In this document: positions 45,578 through 54,224 of the stretch, one piece after another | Position numbering within the stretch: the first letter of the stretch is position 1 | Layout: each line of letters begins with the position of its first letter | Source: UJ101 sp965262705 | GTDB taxonomy: Bacteria > Bacteroidota > Bacteroidia > Flavobacteriales > UJ101 | Reading direction: 5' to 3' | DNA: 64,000 nt | Assembly: GCA_965262705.1 (NCBI GenBank) | Contig: OZ253556.1 | Location: forward strand, 248,001-312,000 | Made by a program: the position numbers and the translations under genes | Notes under the pieces: generated by a model | Told to the model about the DNA's origin: nothing | Database searches by the model: none | The model's input: the letters and a program-made list of their open reading frames with translations, nothing else

Positions 45578-45848
45578 GAGTCCATTGCAAAAAGTTTGTA
45601 TTGAACTTGTCGAAATGCACGCTAAGAAAAAAATGCTTGTATTGAGCCTGTCGAAATGCAACGCCCGATAAAAATTAACTGCAAGTCAGCGAAGCTAAAC
45701 GCTGGAGCAACCTAATGGTTATGAGGATTTTAATTTTCAGTAGCTGAGCACTTCGACTAGGCTCAGTAACCACCTGTCGAAGTAAGGAAGCAGTTTGAAG
45801 TTAGATGCTTTCTTTTTCATGCTTTTTTATGTATTCTGCAACGGTCTC
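45578..45848. mobile_element. GAGACC element copy, long form, 271 bp
   Basis: It starts GAGTCCATTGCAAAAAG and ends ATTCTGCAACGGTCTC. It contains two copies of the ttgtattgag module, the CTGCAAGTCAGCGAAGC module and the cacttcgac...gtcgaag inverted pair. An in-frame ATG at 45805 inside it would add 26 spurious residues to FtsY. Confidence 0.88.
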
Positions 45849-45870
45849 TTTCTTTTATTATACTTTTTGC

Positions 45871-45878
45871 TATATTTG
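45871..45878 (+). promoter_or_regulatory. TAnnTTTG box directly before ftsY
   Basis: TATATTTG ends only 4 bases before ATG 45883. If used, transcription would start at or very near the initiation codon, giving a leaderless or nearly leaderless message. This also supports 45883 as the true start. Confidence 0.4.
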
Positions 45879-45882
45879 TTTT

Positions 45883-46848
45883 ATGAGTTGGGTTAAAAAA
45901 ATTTTTTCTAAAGAAAAAAAAGAAGTTTTAGATAAAGGATTAGAAAAATCTCAATCTTCGTTTTTCAATAAAATATCACGTGCTATCATTGGAAAATCAA
46001 AGATTGATGATCAGGTTTTAGACGAGTTAGAAGAGTCTTTAATCACCTCAGATGTAGGGGTGAATACCACATTAAAGATCATTGACCGTATTGAAAAACG
46101 AGTTGAACGTGATAAATATACAGGGGCATCTGAACTTACTCAAATTCTCAAAAAGGAAGTTATGGCGCTTTTAGCGGAAAACCATTTAGGAGAAAATACC
46201 GAAAAAATTCAACTTCCTGTGCATGAAGATTCTCCTCATATAATCATGGTCGTTGGAGTAAATGGCGTAGGAAAAACTACAACCATTGGAAAGTTAGCAG
46301 CCCAGTTAAAAAAACAAGGAAAAAAAGTAATACTCGGCGCGGCAGATACCTTTCGGGCTGCTGCAGTAGAGCAACTAATTATTTGGGCACAAAGAGCCGG
46401 GGTGAGTATTGTAAAGGAAGATATGGGAGCTGATCCAGCTTCTGTAGCCTTTAAAACGCTGCAAAGTGCAAAGGCACAAAATGCAGATGTCGTGTTAATA
46501 GATACAGCCGGGCGATTGCACAATAAAATCAATTTGATGAAAGAATTATCTAAAATAAAACGTGTAATGCAAAAGATTTTTCCGCAAGCTCCTCATGATG
46601 TAATGCTGGTTTTAGATGGTTCTACAGGACAAAATGCTTTCGAACAGGCTAAGCAGTTTACAGCCGCTACTGCCGTTTCTTCATTGGCGGTTACAAAATT
46701 AGACGGGACGGCTAAAGGCGGTGTAGTGATTGGCATATCCGATGAATTTCAAATACCCGTTCGATATATTGGCGTAGGTGAGGGAATAGATGACTTACAG
46801 GTTTTTAATAAGTTTGAGTTTGTTGATTCGTTTTTTGGAAGCAGGTAA
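45883..46848 (+). CDS. ftsY: Signal recognition particle receptor FtsY
   Basis: 322 codons including stop, starting MSWVKKIFSKEKK; the earlier ATG at 45805 belongs to the repeat element. The helical N domain (about 30-100) is followed by the SRP GTPase: G1 GVNGVGKTTT (about 121), DTAGRLHNK, and TKLDGTAKGG (G4, about 265). It docks the ribosome-SRP complex on the membrane for co-translational insertion. The acidic A domain is short, as usual in Bacteroidota. It is a single gene between repeat copies. Confidence 0.95.
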   Translation: MSWVKKIFSKEKKEVLDKGLEKSQSSFFNKISRAIIGKSKIDDQVLDELEESLITSDVGVNTTLKIIDRIEKRVERDKYTGASELTQILKKEVMALLAENHLGENTEKIQLPVHEDSPHIIMVVGVNGVGKTTTIGKLAAQLKKQGKKVILGAADTFRAAAVEQLIIWAQRAGVSIVKEDMGADPASVAFKTLQSAKAQNADVVLIDTAGRLHNKINLMKELSKIKRVMQKIFPQAPHDVMLVLDGSTGQNAFEQAKQFTAATAVSSLAVTKLDGTAKGGVVIGISDEFQIPVRYIGVGEGIDDLQVFNKFEFVDSFFGSR

Positions 46849-46857
46849 TTTTTTATT

Positions 46858-46949
46858 GAGACCGTTTTAAAAGGCTTGTATTGAGTTTGCCGAAATGCAA
46901 CGCCCGAGGAACGGCAAGTCAGCATTAGCTAAAATCAGCGAAGCTAAAG
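46858..46949. repeat. Truncated GAGACC element
   Basis: It has one terminus (GAGACCGTTTTAAAAGGC), the ttgtattgagtttgccgaaa module, ATGCAACGCCCGAGGAA and the AAATCAGCGAAGCTAAA module; the other end is lost. Confidence 0.7.
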
Positions 46950-47188
46950 GTTTCATTTATGTTTTTATTTCTATATTTGTACTTATATATAATACTGAGG
47001 GTCATCAATACTCGATCAATGCAGAAAGGGTGCAAATCGAAAATAACCAGTTGCACGGCAATAGTATTTATATCTCCCCTTAATGGCTATAAAGAAGTCA
47101 TACAAAAATATCAATAATATTTAATGAGATATTTAACTATTAATTGATATAATTTTTTTAAATAACATTTTAACAAGAAGAATAAAAA

Positions 47189-47785
47189 ATGATCGTAACA
47201 AAAAAAGCTCCTGATTTTACCGCAACCGCCGTATTGGGAAATAATCAAATCGTTGATAACTTCAATCTTTATGAAAACTTTGGAAAAAAAGGAACTATTG
47301 TTTTCTTTTATCCTTTAGACTTTACATTCGTATGTCCTTCAGAAATCATCGCTTTTGATAAACGTTTAGATGAATTTAAAAGTCGTGATATCAATATCAT
47401 TGCGGTCTCTATTGACTCTCAATTTTCTCACTTTGCTTGGAAAAATACTGCCATTAATGAAGGGGGAATTGGTCAAGTAAGATTCCCATTGGTAGCAGAT
47501 TTGACAAAACAAATTGCTCATGATTTTGATGTTTTGCTTGATAATTCTGTTGCTCTGCGCGCTTCCTTTTTGATTGACAAAGACGGCACAGTACGTCATG
47601 CCGTTATCAACGATTTGCCATTGGGACGAAATATTGATGAAATGGTACGTATGGTGGACACCATGCTTTTTACAAATGAACACGGTGAAGTATGCCCTGC
47701 TGGTTGGAACAAAGGGGATGAAGGGATGAAAGAAACTACTGAAGGCGTTGCCGAGTATCTTTCCAAGAACGCCTATAAACTCTAA
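47189..47785 (+). CDS. 2-Cys peroxiredoxin (AhpC/Prx1 type)
   Basis: 198 residues. The peroxidatic Cys49 is in DFTFVCPSE and the resolving Cys169 in HGEVCPAGW; the C-terminal YL-like tail (AEYLSKNAYKL) fits a typical 2-Cys enzyme. It reduces H2O2 and organic peroxides in the cytoplasm and is itself recycled by thioredoxin, supplied here by TrxB or by AhpF elsewhere. It stands alone. A T-rich weak hairpin (GGAG...CTCC) follows the stop at 47793-47819. Confidence 0.93.
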   Translation: MIVTKKAPDFTATAVLGNNQIVDNFNLYENFGKKGTIVFFYPLDFTFVCPSEIIAFDKRLDEFKSRDINIIAVSIDSQFSHFAWKNTAINEGGIGQVRFPLVADLTKQIAHDFDVLLDNSVALRASFLIDKDGTVRHAVINDLPLGRNIDEMVRMVDTMLFTNEHGEVCPAGWNKGDEGMKETTEGVAEYLSKNAYKL

Positions 47786-47933
47786 ATTAAAAAAAGGAGT
47801 TCTTTTTTAGATCGTCTCCTAAACTAAATTCGTTTTGTAAGAATTTTTTAATTTCTTTTTCTATCATGGGGTGCCCCGCCAATTGATTTCAATGGGTAAC
47901 CACGATTTTATATTTTTATATTTTTTATAATCG

Positions 47934-48163
47934 GGACTTATAAAAATCCTTTAAGATGGAGCGGTCACTGCGAAGGAAAGCATACCAGCACCTATATCCA
48001 GTAGGGGGATTTTATAAGTCCTTTTCCTTTTTTTTTATTACATTATCGGGATGTGTAAACTCCTTTAATACGCCGATCACTACGAAAAGGAAGGATACCG
48101 GCTAATACTCTCCTCTGGTTTACATGGGCGGAGCGTTACGCATACCTTCCTTTTTTATTAGCC
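47934..48163 (+). ncRNA. Two tandem copies of a structured, possibly pseudoknotted RNA
   Basis: Copy A (47934-48030): ggacttataaaaatcc pairs with ggattttataagtcc (48007-48021). Copy B (48048-48154): TGTAAAC (48054) pairs with GTTTACA (48118-48124). Inside, both have TCCTTTAA, TCACTxCGAA and GGAAxG-ATACC at like positions. In both, the inner AAGGAA run can instead pair with the T-rich TTCCTT just after the outer stem (AAAAGGAAGG 48085 with CCTTCCTTTT 48145; AAGGAAA 47973 with TTTCCTT 48023), crossing the first stem. A T-run follows in each case. The crossing pairing kept in two diverged copies suggests a real structured RNA. I do not recognise the class. Confidence 0.5.
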
Positions 48164-48194
48164 AGTCTTTATAACATTTAGTTTTTTACTAAAC

Positions 48195-48353
48195 GAGACC
48201 TTTGCAAAAAGCTTGTATTGAGCACTTCGACTAGGCTCAGTAACCATATTTCGACAAGCGGTTATCGAGCCTGCCGAGATGCAGTAACCCACCTGTCGAA
48301 GTAAGGAAGCAGTTTGAAGCGGACTGCAAGTCAGCGTAAGTGAGATGCTTTAA
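48195..48353. repeat. Truncated GAGACC element before hsdM
   Basis: One end (GAGACCTTTGCAAAAAGC) and the interior modules are present through GTGAGATGCTTTAAT; the closing end is missing and coding DNA of hsdM follows 47 bases later. Confidence 0.75.
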
Positions 48354-48399
48354 TATTTTTGATATTTTTGTATTACGCATAAATCATAACTCAAAAAAC

Positions 48400-50163
48400 A
48401 TGACCCCCACACAACATAGTGCCATTGTAAATTTCATCTGGCGTATTGCAGACGATGTTTTGCGTGATGTATATACCCGAGGTAAATACAGAGATATTAT
48501 TTTACCTTTTACGGTATTGCGCAGGTTAGATGCCGTTCTTGAACCTACTAAAAAAAAGGTTTTAGAAACGCACCAAACGCTAAATAAAAGAAAAATTGAT
48601 GATCAATCGCCGCGGCTTTCTAAGACCAGCGGTTACGTATTTTACAATACCTCAAACTATACCTTTAAAAAGCTTTTAAACGATCCGAAGCAGATTCGCC
48701 AAAACTTAGAAACGTATCTCGATGGTTTTAGCAGCAATGTGCAAGACATCATCAGTAAGTTTAAATTAAGAAACCAGTTAGAAACCTTAGAAGAAGGTAA
48801 TATCACCTTTAAGCTAATTGAAAAGTTTTGCTCTACGAAGATTAATCTGAGTCCAAAACCGGTTCAAAACGGTAAGGTGGTGATGGAAGGCTTAACCAAT
48901 CTTGGCATGGGCTATGTATTTGAAGAGTTGATACGCAAGTTTAATGAAGAAAACAACGAAGAGGCGGGGGAGCACTTTACCCCAAGAGATATTATACGAC
49001 TGATGACCCATTTAATTTTTGAACCTTTAAAAGGGAAGATTAAAGACGGAGTATACTTAATATATGACCCTGCTTGCGGCAGCGGCGGAATGCTTACAGA
49101 AGCAGAGCGTTTTGCCAAAGAGCTAAACCCTAAAGCGACCTTTCATTTATATGGTCAGGAGGTAAACCCGGAAACTTATGCAATATGTAAAGCCGATATG
49201 CTGATTAAAGGGGAAGACCCGGACAATATTATTTTTGGCTCTACTCTTAGTAAAGATGGTTTCCAAGACCTGCAGTTCGATTTTATGATCAGCAACCCGC
49301 CCTATGGAAAGACCTGGAAAGTAGATAAAGAGGCGATACTCGATAAAAAAGAAATTATGGACCCGCGTTTTACTGTGGGCGTGCCCAGAATCAATGACGG
49401 GCAATTACTCTTTGTAATGAACATGGTTTCTAAGCTCAAAAAGCGCAGTGAACTCGGCAGCCGAGCCGCTACCATTCATAACGGTTCGGCTTTATTTACC
49501 GGAGATGCAGGACAGGGCGAAACCGAAATACGCAAATACCTTTTTGAAAACGATTTATTAGAAGCGGTTATCGCCCTGCCAAACGATTTGTTTTACAACA
49601 CCGGCATACCTACCTATATTTTCATTTTAAATAACCGAAAAGAAAAAAAGCGAAAAGGCAAACTACAACTTATTAATGCGACTGCAGAGCAGTTTTACAG
49701 CAAAATGCGTAAACCCCTGGGTAAAAAACGAGTAGAATTTAGTGAAGACCATATCAACTCCGTTACCGACCTGTTTTTACACTTTAAGAACAGTGAACAC
49801 AGCATCATTCTCGATAACGAAGATTTTGGCTACCATCAAATTATCGTACACCGCCCGCAGCGTGATGAATATGGCAGCATTATTCCCGATAAAAAAGGGA
49901 AGCCCAAAAGTGATACCGCCTTAAAAGACAAAGAAAACATCCCCTTAAAAAACGATATAAATGCTTTTTTTAACAAGGAAGTAAAACCTTATGCCCGCGA
50001 TGCCTGGTATAACCCAAAAGAAACCAAAACAGGCTATGAAATTAATTTTGCCAAGTACTTCTACCAACATAAAAAGCCAAGAACTTTAGAAGAGATTACC
50101 CAAGATTTATTATCTTTGGAGAAAGAAACAGAACACTTATTAAAACATATAATTAACCCTTAA
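48400..50163 (+). CDS. hsdM: Type I DNA methyltransferase, modification subunit
   Basis: 587 residues from ATG 48400 (MTPTQHSAIVNFIWRIADDVLRDVY); the longer frame to 48340 is repeat-derived. HsdM_N is followed by the N6-adenine methyltransferase domain: GEHFTPRDIIRLM, YDPACGSGGMLTEA (SAM-binding motif I) and NPPYGKTW (catalytic NPPY, about 327). It methylates adenine in the site chosen by HsdS. Only 11 bases separate it from a HU-like gene that interrupts the expected hsdM-hsdS order. No restriction gene (hsdR) is in the window. Confidence 0.95.
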   Translation: MTPTQHSAIVNFIWRIADDVLRDVYTRGKYRDIILPFTVLRRLDAVLEPTKKKVLETHQTLNKRKIDDQSPRLSKTSGYVFYNTSNYTFKKLLNDPKQIRQNLETYLDGFSSNVQDIISKFKLRNQLETLEEGNITFKLIEKFCSTKINLSPKPVQNGKVVMEGLTNLGMGYVFEELIRKFNEENNEEAGEHFTPRDIIRLMTHLIFEPLKGKIKDGVYLIYDPACGSGGMLTEAERFAKELNPKATFHLYGQEVNPETYAICKADMLIKGEDPDNIIFGSTLSKDGFQDLQFDFMISNPPYGKTWKVDKEAILDKKEIMDPRFTVGVPRINDGQLLFVMNMVSKLKKRSELGSRAATIHNGSALFTGDAGQGETEIRKYLFENDLLEAVIALPNDLFYNTGIPTYIFILNNRKEKKRKGKLQLINATAEQFYSKMRKPLGKKRVEFSEDHINSVTDLFLHFKNSEHSIILDNEDFGYHQIIVHRPQRDEYGSIIPDKKGKPKSDTALKDKENIPLKNDINAFFNKEVKPYARDAWYNPKETKTGYEINFAKYFYQHKKPRTLEEITQDLLSLEKETEHLLKHIINP

Positions 50164-50174
50164 AAATTAGAGAT

Positions 50175-50879
50175 ATGAGTTTAAAATATGCCCTACTGGA
50201 AAACCTATTGACCTTGAGAAAAGACGATTACACCGCCCAAACGCAAGGGGTAAAAAGTCATGATATAGAAAGCATCATCCAAAAAATGCTAAAAAAAGGA
50301 AGCACGATCACCATGACTGACACCCTGGCGGTACTTCATTCTTTTTTTGAAGTGATACAGGAAATAACCAAAGAAGGCGAAACAATCCATACAGACCTTA
50401 TCCATACCAACTTTTCCATACAAGGCGTGTTTGAGGGCGCTGCGGATACCTTTGACCCTAAAAGACACACCATAAGGTTAAATGTAAATGCTGGTAAAGA
50501 GCTAAAGCAAGTTATTCCCAATATACCTTTAGAAAAAACCACAGCCGCTGAAGTACTGCCCTATATATTAGAAGTAAAAGACAGTATAAGCGGTAGTATA
50601 AATGAGAATATAAGTTCAGGCGGGGTAATAGAAATAACAGGAAGTATGCTAAAGATACAAGGCGATAATCCCGCCAATGGAGCTGTCTTTATAGGGCAAG
50701 ACAGCAAGGAATACAAAGCAGTAACCGTAGTAGATAACAAACCTGCAAGGCTTATTATAATCGCCCCTGCACTAAAGGCAGGAGAATATACCCTGCAAAT
50801 AACCACGCAGTACAGCGGCAGCAATACACTTAAAAAATCTAAAACAGGTGCTTTTAACAAACCGCTTACAGTAGTGTAA
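50175..50879 (+). CDS. HU-like DNA-binding protein with DUF4469 C-terminal domain
   Basis: 234 residues. Residues 1-125 have the HU/IHF-like pattern of Bacteroidota DNA-binding proteins (SLKYALLENLL ... ADTFDPKRHTIRLNVNAG). Residues 135-234 form a beta-rich Ig-like domain with IEITGSMLKIQGDNPANGAVFIG and GEYTLQITTQYSG, typical of DUF4469. It probably shapes or coats DNA. Its position between hsdM and hsdS is unusual. It may act with the modification complex or have been inserted. A strong hairpin overlaps its stop codon. Confidence 0.8.
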   Translation: MSLKYALLENLLTLRKDDYTAQTQGVKSHDIESIIQKMLKKGSTITMTDTLAVLHSFFEVIQEITKEGETIHTDLIHTNFSIQGVFEGAADTFDPKRHTIRLNVNAGKELKQVIPNIPLEKTTAAEVLPYILEVKDSISGSINENISSGGVIEITGSMLKIQGDNPANGAVFIGQDSKEYKAVTVVDNKPARLIIIAPALKAGEYTLQITTQYSGSNTLKKSKTGAFNKPLTVV

Positions 50880-50914
50880 GATTTGTTCTTATGGTAGCAT
50901 AAGAACAAATCTTA
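50877..50914 (+). terminator. 17-bp perfect hairpin at the end of the HU-like gene
   Basis: TAAGATTTGTTCTTATG (50877-50893), loop GTAG, then the exact complement (50898-50914). It includes the stop codon and is followed by a second weaker hairpin (TCTTATAG ... CTATAAGA, about 50911-50968). No T-run follows the first stem, so it may be a processing or partial termination signal that lowers hsdS expression. Confidence 0.65.
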
Positions 50915-51009
50915 TAGAAGCATAAGAATGGAGCGTATCCCTCTATAAGATTTTTAACCCTATTGAGGCAAATTAAAAAGAACGCTAAGGCATTATGATT
51001 AAAAAAAAG

Positions 51010-51035
51010 AAGGAACTACAAGTCAGCGAAGCGAG
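51010..51035. repeat. Loose CTGCAAGTCAGCG module before hsdS
   Basis: ACTACAAGTCAGCGAAGCGAG is one interior module of the dispersed element, ending at the hsdS ATG. The same module precedes hsdM (48321-48341). Confidence 0.55.
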
Positions 51036-51632
51036 ATGAAACCAACAAAAATAACCTATAAAAAAATCCATATCCCGTGGATAGACGAAATTCCTACGCA
51101 TTGGGAGGTGAGGAGGTTGAAGTATTTAACAAAAGAACCTCTTCAATATGGAATAAATGCTGTAGCAAAATTTTATAAAGATGAGGGGATTAGGTTTTTA
51201 CGCACAACGGATTTAAATGATGAAGGAGAAATCATTGGAGGCGGAATTTATTTAGATAAAAATATAGTTTCTGACAATTACTTATTAAAAAAAGGAGATA
51301 TTCTTTTTTCCAGAAGCGGAACAATTGGTCGGGCATATTTTCATCAAACAAATGAACCTATGACTTATGCAAGTTTTTTAGTTCGATTTAGGTTAGAAGA
51401 TATTGAACTAGCGAGATGGATTTATTATTACTCTAAAACACCTAAATTTAAACAGATTTTATATAGTGAGGCTATTGAAAGTACCATCCAAAATTTTAAT
51501 GGACAGAAGTATAATAATATTTCTATTCCAATCACTTTTGATAAACAAGAACAAAAAGCCATAGCGAGCTACCTTAACACGCAAATAGAAAAAATAAACC
51601 ACTTTATTAAAAAGAAGCGGCAATTGATTTAA
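51036..51632 (+). CDS. hsdS: Half-length type I specificity subunit (one target-recognition domain)
   Basis: 198 residues, against the usual 380-450. One target-recognition domain is present: IPWIDEIPTHWEVRRLKYL at the start, LLKKGDILFSRSGTIGRA, and the conserved helix EQKAIASYLNTQIEKINHFIKKKRQLI at the end, where a normal HsdS goes on into the second domain. The stop is at 51630-51632, inside the 3' end of a convergent aminotransferase relic, so the second half was probably lost by a deletion. Half subunits can still work as dimers with HsdM, recognising a palindromic split site. Function is therefore possible. Confidence 0.85.
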   Translation: MKPTKITYKKIHIPWIDEIPTHWEVRRLKYLTKEPLQYGINAVAKFYKDEGIRFLRTTDLNDEGEIIGGGIYLDKNIVSDNYLLKKGDILFSRSGTIGRAYFHQTNEPMTYASFLVRFRLEDIELARWIYYYSKTPKFKQILYSEAIESTIQNFNGQKYNNISIPITFDKQEQKAIASYLNTQIEKINHFIKKKRQLI

Positions 51633-52839
51633 TTCTGAAAGGATATATTGAAAGGGCTTTTTCTAGTATAGTCATAGCGATATCCAATTCCTTTTTTTGT
51701 AAAACGTAGGCAATTCTTACTTCCTGTTTTCCCTTTCCCGGATGATTATAAAACCCTGATCCGGCCGGGTGCGACCATAAGGGTTTGGTTATTCCATTCA
51801 AATTCCTCTAACAGTCATTGGGCAAAATGATCAGTATCTTCAACAGGAAGCCGTGCCATTAAGTAAAAAGTTCCCATTGGTCGACTGGTGATAACCCCAT
51901 TTATTCTTTTTAGGCGCTCGACCATAAAATCACGCCGGGCACGATAGGTCTCAACTACTTTTTCTAAATAATCATTTGACGTCTGAAAAGCATGGTTAGC
52001 CAATATTTGTTCAATAGTCGGTGGGCAAAGGCTTGCTTGTGCATACTTCATAATCGTTTGAATAACTGATTCGTTTCTTGAAACAATGCATCCAATGCGT
52101 GCACCGCACATGCTATACCTCTTTGAAACAGAGTCTAACATAATAGCATGATCCTTTAATACCGGGTAGTGTAATACAGAATTTCCCTCTGTTGAATGTT
52201 CCAGCTCATAAAAAAACTCTCTATATCCCTCATATACAATTAAATATAAATCATATTTCAATGCTATATCACACAAAAATTTCATTTCCTTTTTACTGTA
52301 CACATAACCTGTAGGATTATTAGGATTGCAGAGCAATATAGCTTTCGTGCGAGGGGAAATTCGTTTCTCAATAAGAGAGATATCCGGTAGAGAAAAATCG
52401 TCTTCAATAAGCGCCTGAATGGTTTTTACCTCAACCCCCTTCAAAATGTAAAAACCCCATGTAATTAGCATAAAATGGCTCAAAAGTGATGATATCATCT
52501 CCAAAATCTGTTATAGCATTTATTACGAAAAGTATAGCCTCTGATGCACCGGTGGTAACCAAAATGTCTTTTGTTCTAATCGCTATACCGTTTCTTTGAT
52601 AGTATTGCTGTATGCTTTTTTTTCAGTGGATGCCATCCTTCAGAAGCACCATAAATAATTTTTGATAAATCCAGTTGACGAATGGTTGCCAAAACATCAG
52701 CAGGTGGCATAATATCAGGCTGTCCAATATTCAAATGAATCACTTTTTTACCCCTTTTTTTTGCTTGATCAGTAAAGATAGAAAGCTTACGAATAGGCGA
52801 ATCGGTCATGTTAAGACCTCTATAGGATACGTTAGGCAT
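51607..52839 (-). pseudogene. PLP-dependent aminotransferase (class I), multiply broken
   Basis: Three pieces in different frames make one enzyme. 52839-52576 holds the start (NVSYRGLNMTDSPIRKL ... HLNIGQPDI). 52504-51815 holds the middle (ILLCNPNNPTGYVYSKKE; the PLP Lys in LDSVSKRYSMCGARIG). 51801-51607 holds the tail (SGFYNHPGKGKQEVRIAYVL). Frameshifts lie near 52600, 52500 and 51775, and TGA 51817-51815 replaces a Trp codon. The Asp of the family's DEVYREF motif, which holds the PLP ring nitrogen, reads YEGYREF. The gene is inactive. Confidence 0.9.
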
Positions 52840-52900
52840 TATTTTTTTGGTATAGTTTTTGGTTCATACTACTTTATTAACCAAATAATATATAATAATT

Positions 52901-53167
52901 ATGAAAAACGACAGCGGGTCTATTTTAGCCGGATTGATTATCGGAGCAGCAGTCGGTTGGATAGCAGGAGTATTAACTGCACCGTATAGCGGGAGTGAAG
53001 CACGAAAAAAACTAAATAAAAAGGCAAAAGAATACAAGCATGAGTTAGAAGACTATGGCGAAGAATTAGCCGAAAAAGCAAAACATCTGAAACAAGAGAT
53101 GGCAAAAAAAATAAAAGCAGGGAGGGAAAAATTTAATGAACAGACAGACCGCTTTACTAAATCGTGA
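52901..53167 (+). CDS. YtxH-domain small membrane protein
   Basis: 88 residues. One TM helix (ILAGLIIGAAVGWIAGVLTAPYSG, with the YtxH motif GxLxAPxSG) is followed by a charged coiled-coil tail rich in Lys and Glu (KAKEYKHELEDYGEELAEKAKHL, in heptads). YtxH proteins are linked to envelope stress in other bacteria. It heads a three-gene group with the next two genes. Confidence 0.88.
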   Translation: MKNDSGSILAGLIIGAAVGWIAGVLTAPYSGSEARKKLNKKAKEYKHELEDYGEELAEKAKHLKQEMAKKIKAGREKFNEQTDRFTKS

Positions 53168-53268
53168 TTTTATACTCATAAAGTCAGCATTATTTTAACT
53201 AACCAAGACCTTTAGTCAGCGTAGACACTAAAGGTATTGAATTCCTATTTTTTTTATATATTTATCTT

Positions 53269-53613
53269 ATGATTAAATATTTGAAAGAGTATCTTAATAA
53301 CCGTTTATTACTTTTAAAGTTTGAGGCAATAGAAGGCTTGGGAAAAGTTCTATCACGTGTAATCACGCTATTTCTACTCGCAAGTCTTTTTATTTTTATG
53401 TGGTTTTTCCTTATGATTGGCTCATCATTTTATATTGCTTATTATTTTTTTGAAGGAGAAATTGCACTCGGCTTTATCGCTATTGGCTTAATTCATTTTT
53501 TACTTTTTTTACTTGTTATTATATTTAGAAAAAGCCTAGTTGAAAGAAATATACTTAATTTTTTTATTCATACAATATTTAGCATCAAAAGCAAAACAAA
53601 TAATGAAAATTAA
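53269..53613 (+). CDS. Phage-holin-family (PF07332-like) membrane protein
   Basis: 114 residues. An amphipathic N-terminus (MIKYLKEYLNNRLLLLKFEAIEGL) is followed by two long TM helices (SRVITLFLLASLFIFMWFFLM and GFIAIGLIHFLLFLLVIIF). In Flavobacteriia this protein follows YtxH; 'holin' is only a family name. Its stop overlaps the start of the next gene by 11 bases. A small hairpin (CCTTTAGT ... ACTAAAGG, about 53209-53234) precedes it. Confidence 0.8.
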   Translation: MIKYLKEYLNNRLLLLKFEAIEGLGKVLSRVITLFLLASLFIFMWFFLMIGSSFYIAYYFFEGEIALGFIAIGLIHFLLFLLVIIFRKSLVERNILNFFIHTIFSIKSKTNNEN

Positions 53614-53926
53614 TAACTACTCATCTTTTTTGCAAAAGAAAAGCGCTTTATCTGCACTCATTGAGCTTCAGGAAAGACAATTAAAAGACAGCGTATTATT
53701 AAATATAGTTCCAAAATTAAGAAATAAAAAAAAGAATCCATTATCCCTTAAAGAGAATATAAGTTCAATTATTGCGCAGGGATCTGAATTAGCACTAAGT
53801 GCCATAGGTTATAAATGGATAAAAAATTTCAGGTCAATCAGAAAGTCTAAATTAATAATAGGAATTGCCACCCTAATCATAACAAAAATAGTTAGGCGTA
53901 AATTAAGTACACATCATTTACGTTAA
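53603..53926 (+). CDS. Conserved small protein of the YtxH/holin-like operon
   Basis: The start is at ATG 53603 (107 residues, MKINNYSSFLQKK), overlapping the previous stop. The basic, helical protein has one hydrophobic C-terminal segment (LIIGIATLIITKIV) and ends in KLSTHHLR. It occupies the third place of this operon in relatives. I cannot assign a function. Confidence 0.7.
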   Translation: MKINNYSSFLQKKSALSALIELQERQLKDSVLLNIVPKLRNKKKNPLSLKENISSIIAQGSELALSAIGYKWIKNFRSIRKSKLIIGIATLIITKIVRRKLSTHHLR

Positions 53927-53927
53927 A

Positions 53928-53962
53928 GAGACCGTTGCAAAAAGCACTTTAGCAAAGGTCTC
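53928..53962. mobile_element. Minimal GAGACC element, 35 bp
   Basis: GAGACCGTTGCAAAAAGCACTTTAGCAAAGGTCTC (35 bases) has both ends with nothing between, immediately after the stop codon at 53924-53926. It is the clearest example of an interior-free form. Confidence 0.8.
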
Positions 53963-54046
53963 GTTAGGAATAAATAACTTAGGGAGAGTTATGGCTTAAC
54001 ATCTCTTTTGAAAGATCTTCATTCATCGCTAATAAATAATTATACT

Positions 54047-54211
54047 GAGACCGTTGCAAAAAGCACTTTAGCAAAAAAATGCAACGCCCGATAAAAATTA
54101 AACGCCGTAGCAACCTAACGGGTGTGGAGGATTTTAATTTTTTGAGAAGGAAGCAGTTTGAAGCGAGATGCTTTCTTTTTCATACTTTTTTATGTGTTCT
54201 GCAACGGTCTC
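54047..54211. mobile_element. GAGACC element copy with perfect 5-bp target duplication, 165 bp
   Basis: It starts GAGACCGTTGCAAAAAGCAC and ends GTTCTGCAACGGTCTC. ATACT flanks it on both sides. With the 42755-42919 copy, it defines the 165-bp form. Confidence 0.92.
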
Positions 54212-54224
54212 ATACTTTAATTTT

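Noticed and set aside
46895..47083. 62-codon frame after ftsY
   Set aside because: It begins inside a truncated repeat element, has no known domain and no homology I recognise.
48195..48399. HsdM start at 48340
   Set aside because: The first 20 residues come from the repeat element; family alignment by eye begins at MTPTQHSAIVNFIW (48400).
53209..53234. Small hairpin CCTTTAGT...ACTAAAGG as a riboswitch
   Set aside because: Only 8 base pairs with a 10-base loop, and it contains the loose GTCAGCG repeat module; nothing supports a sensor.
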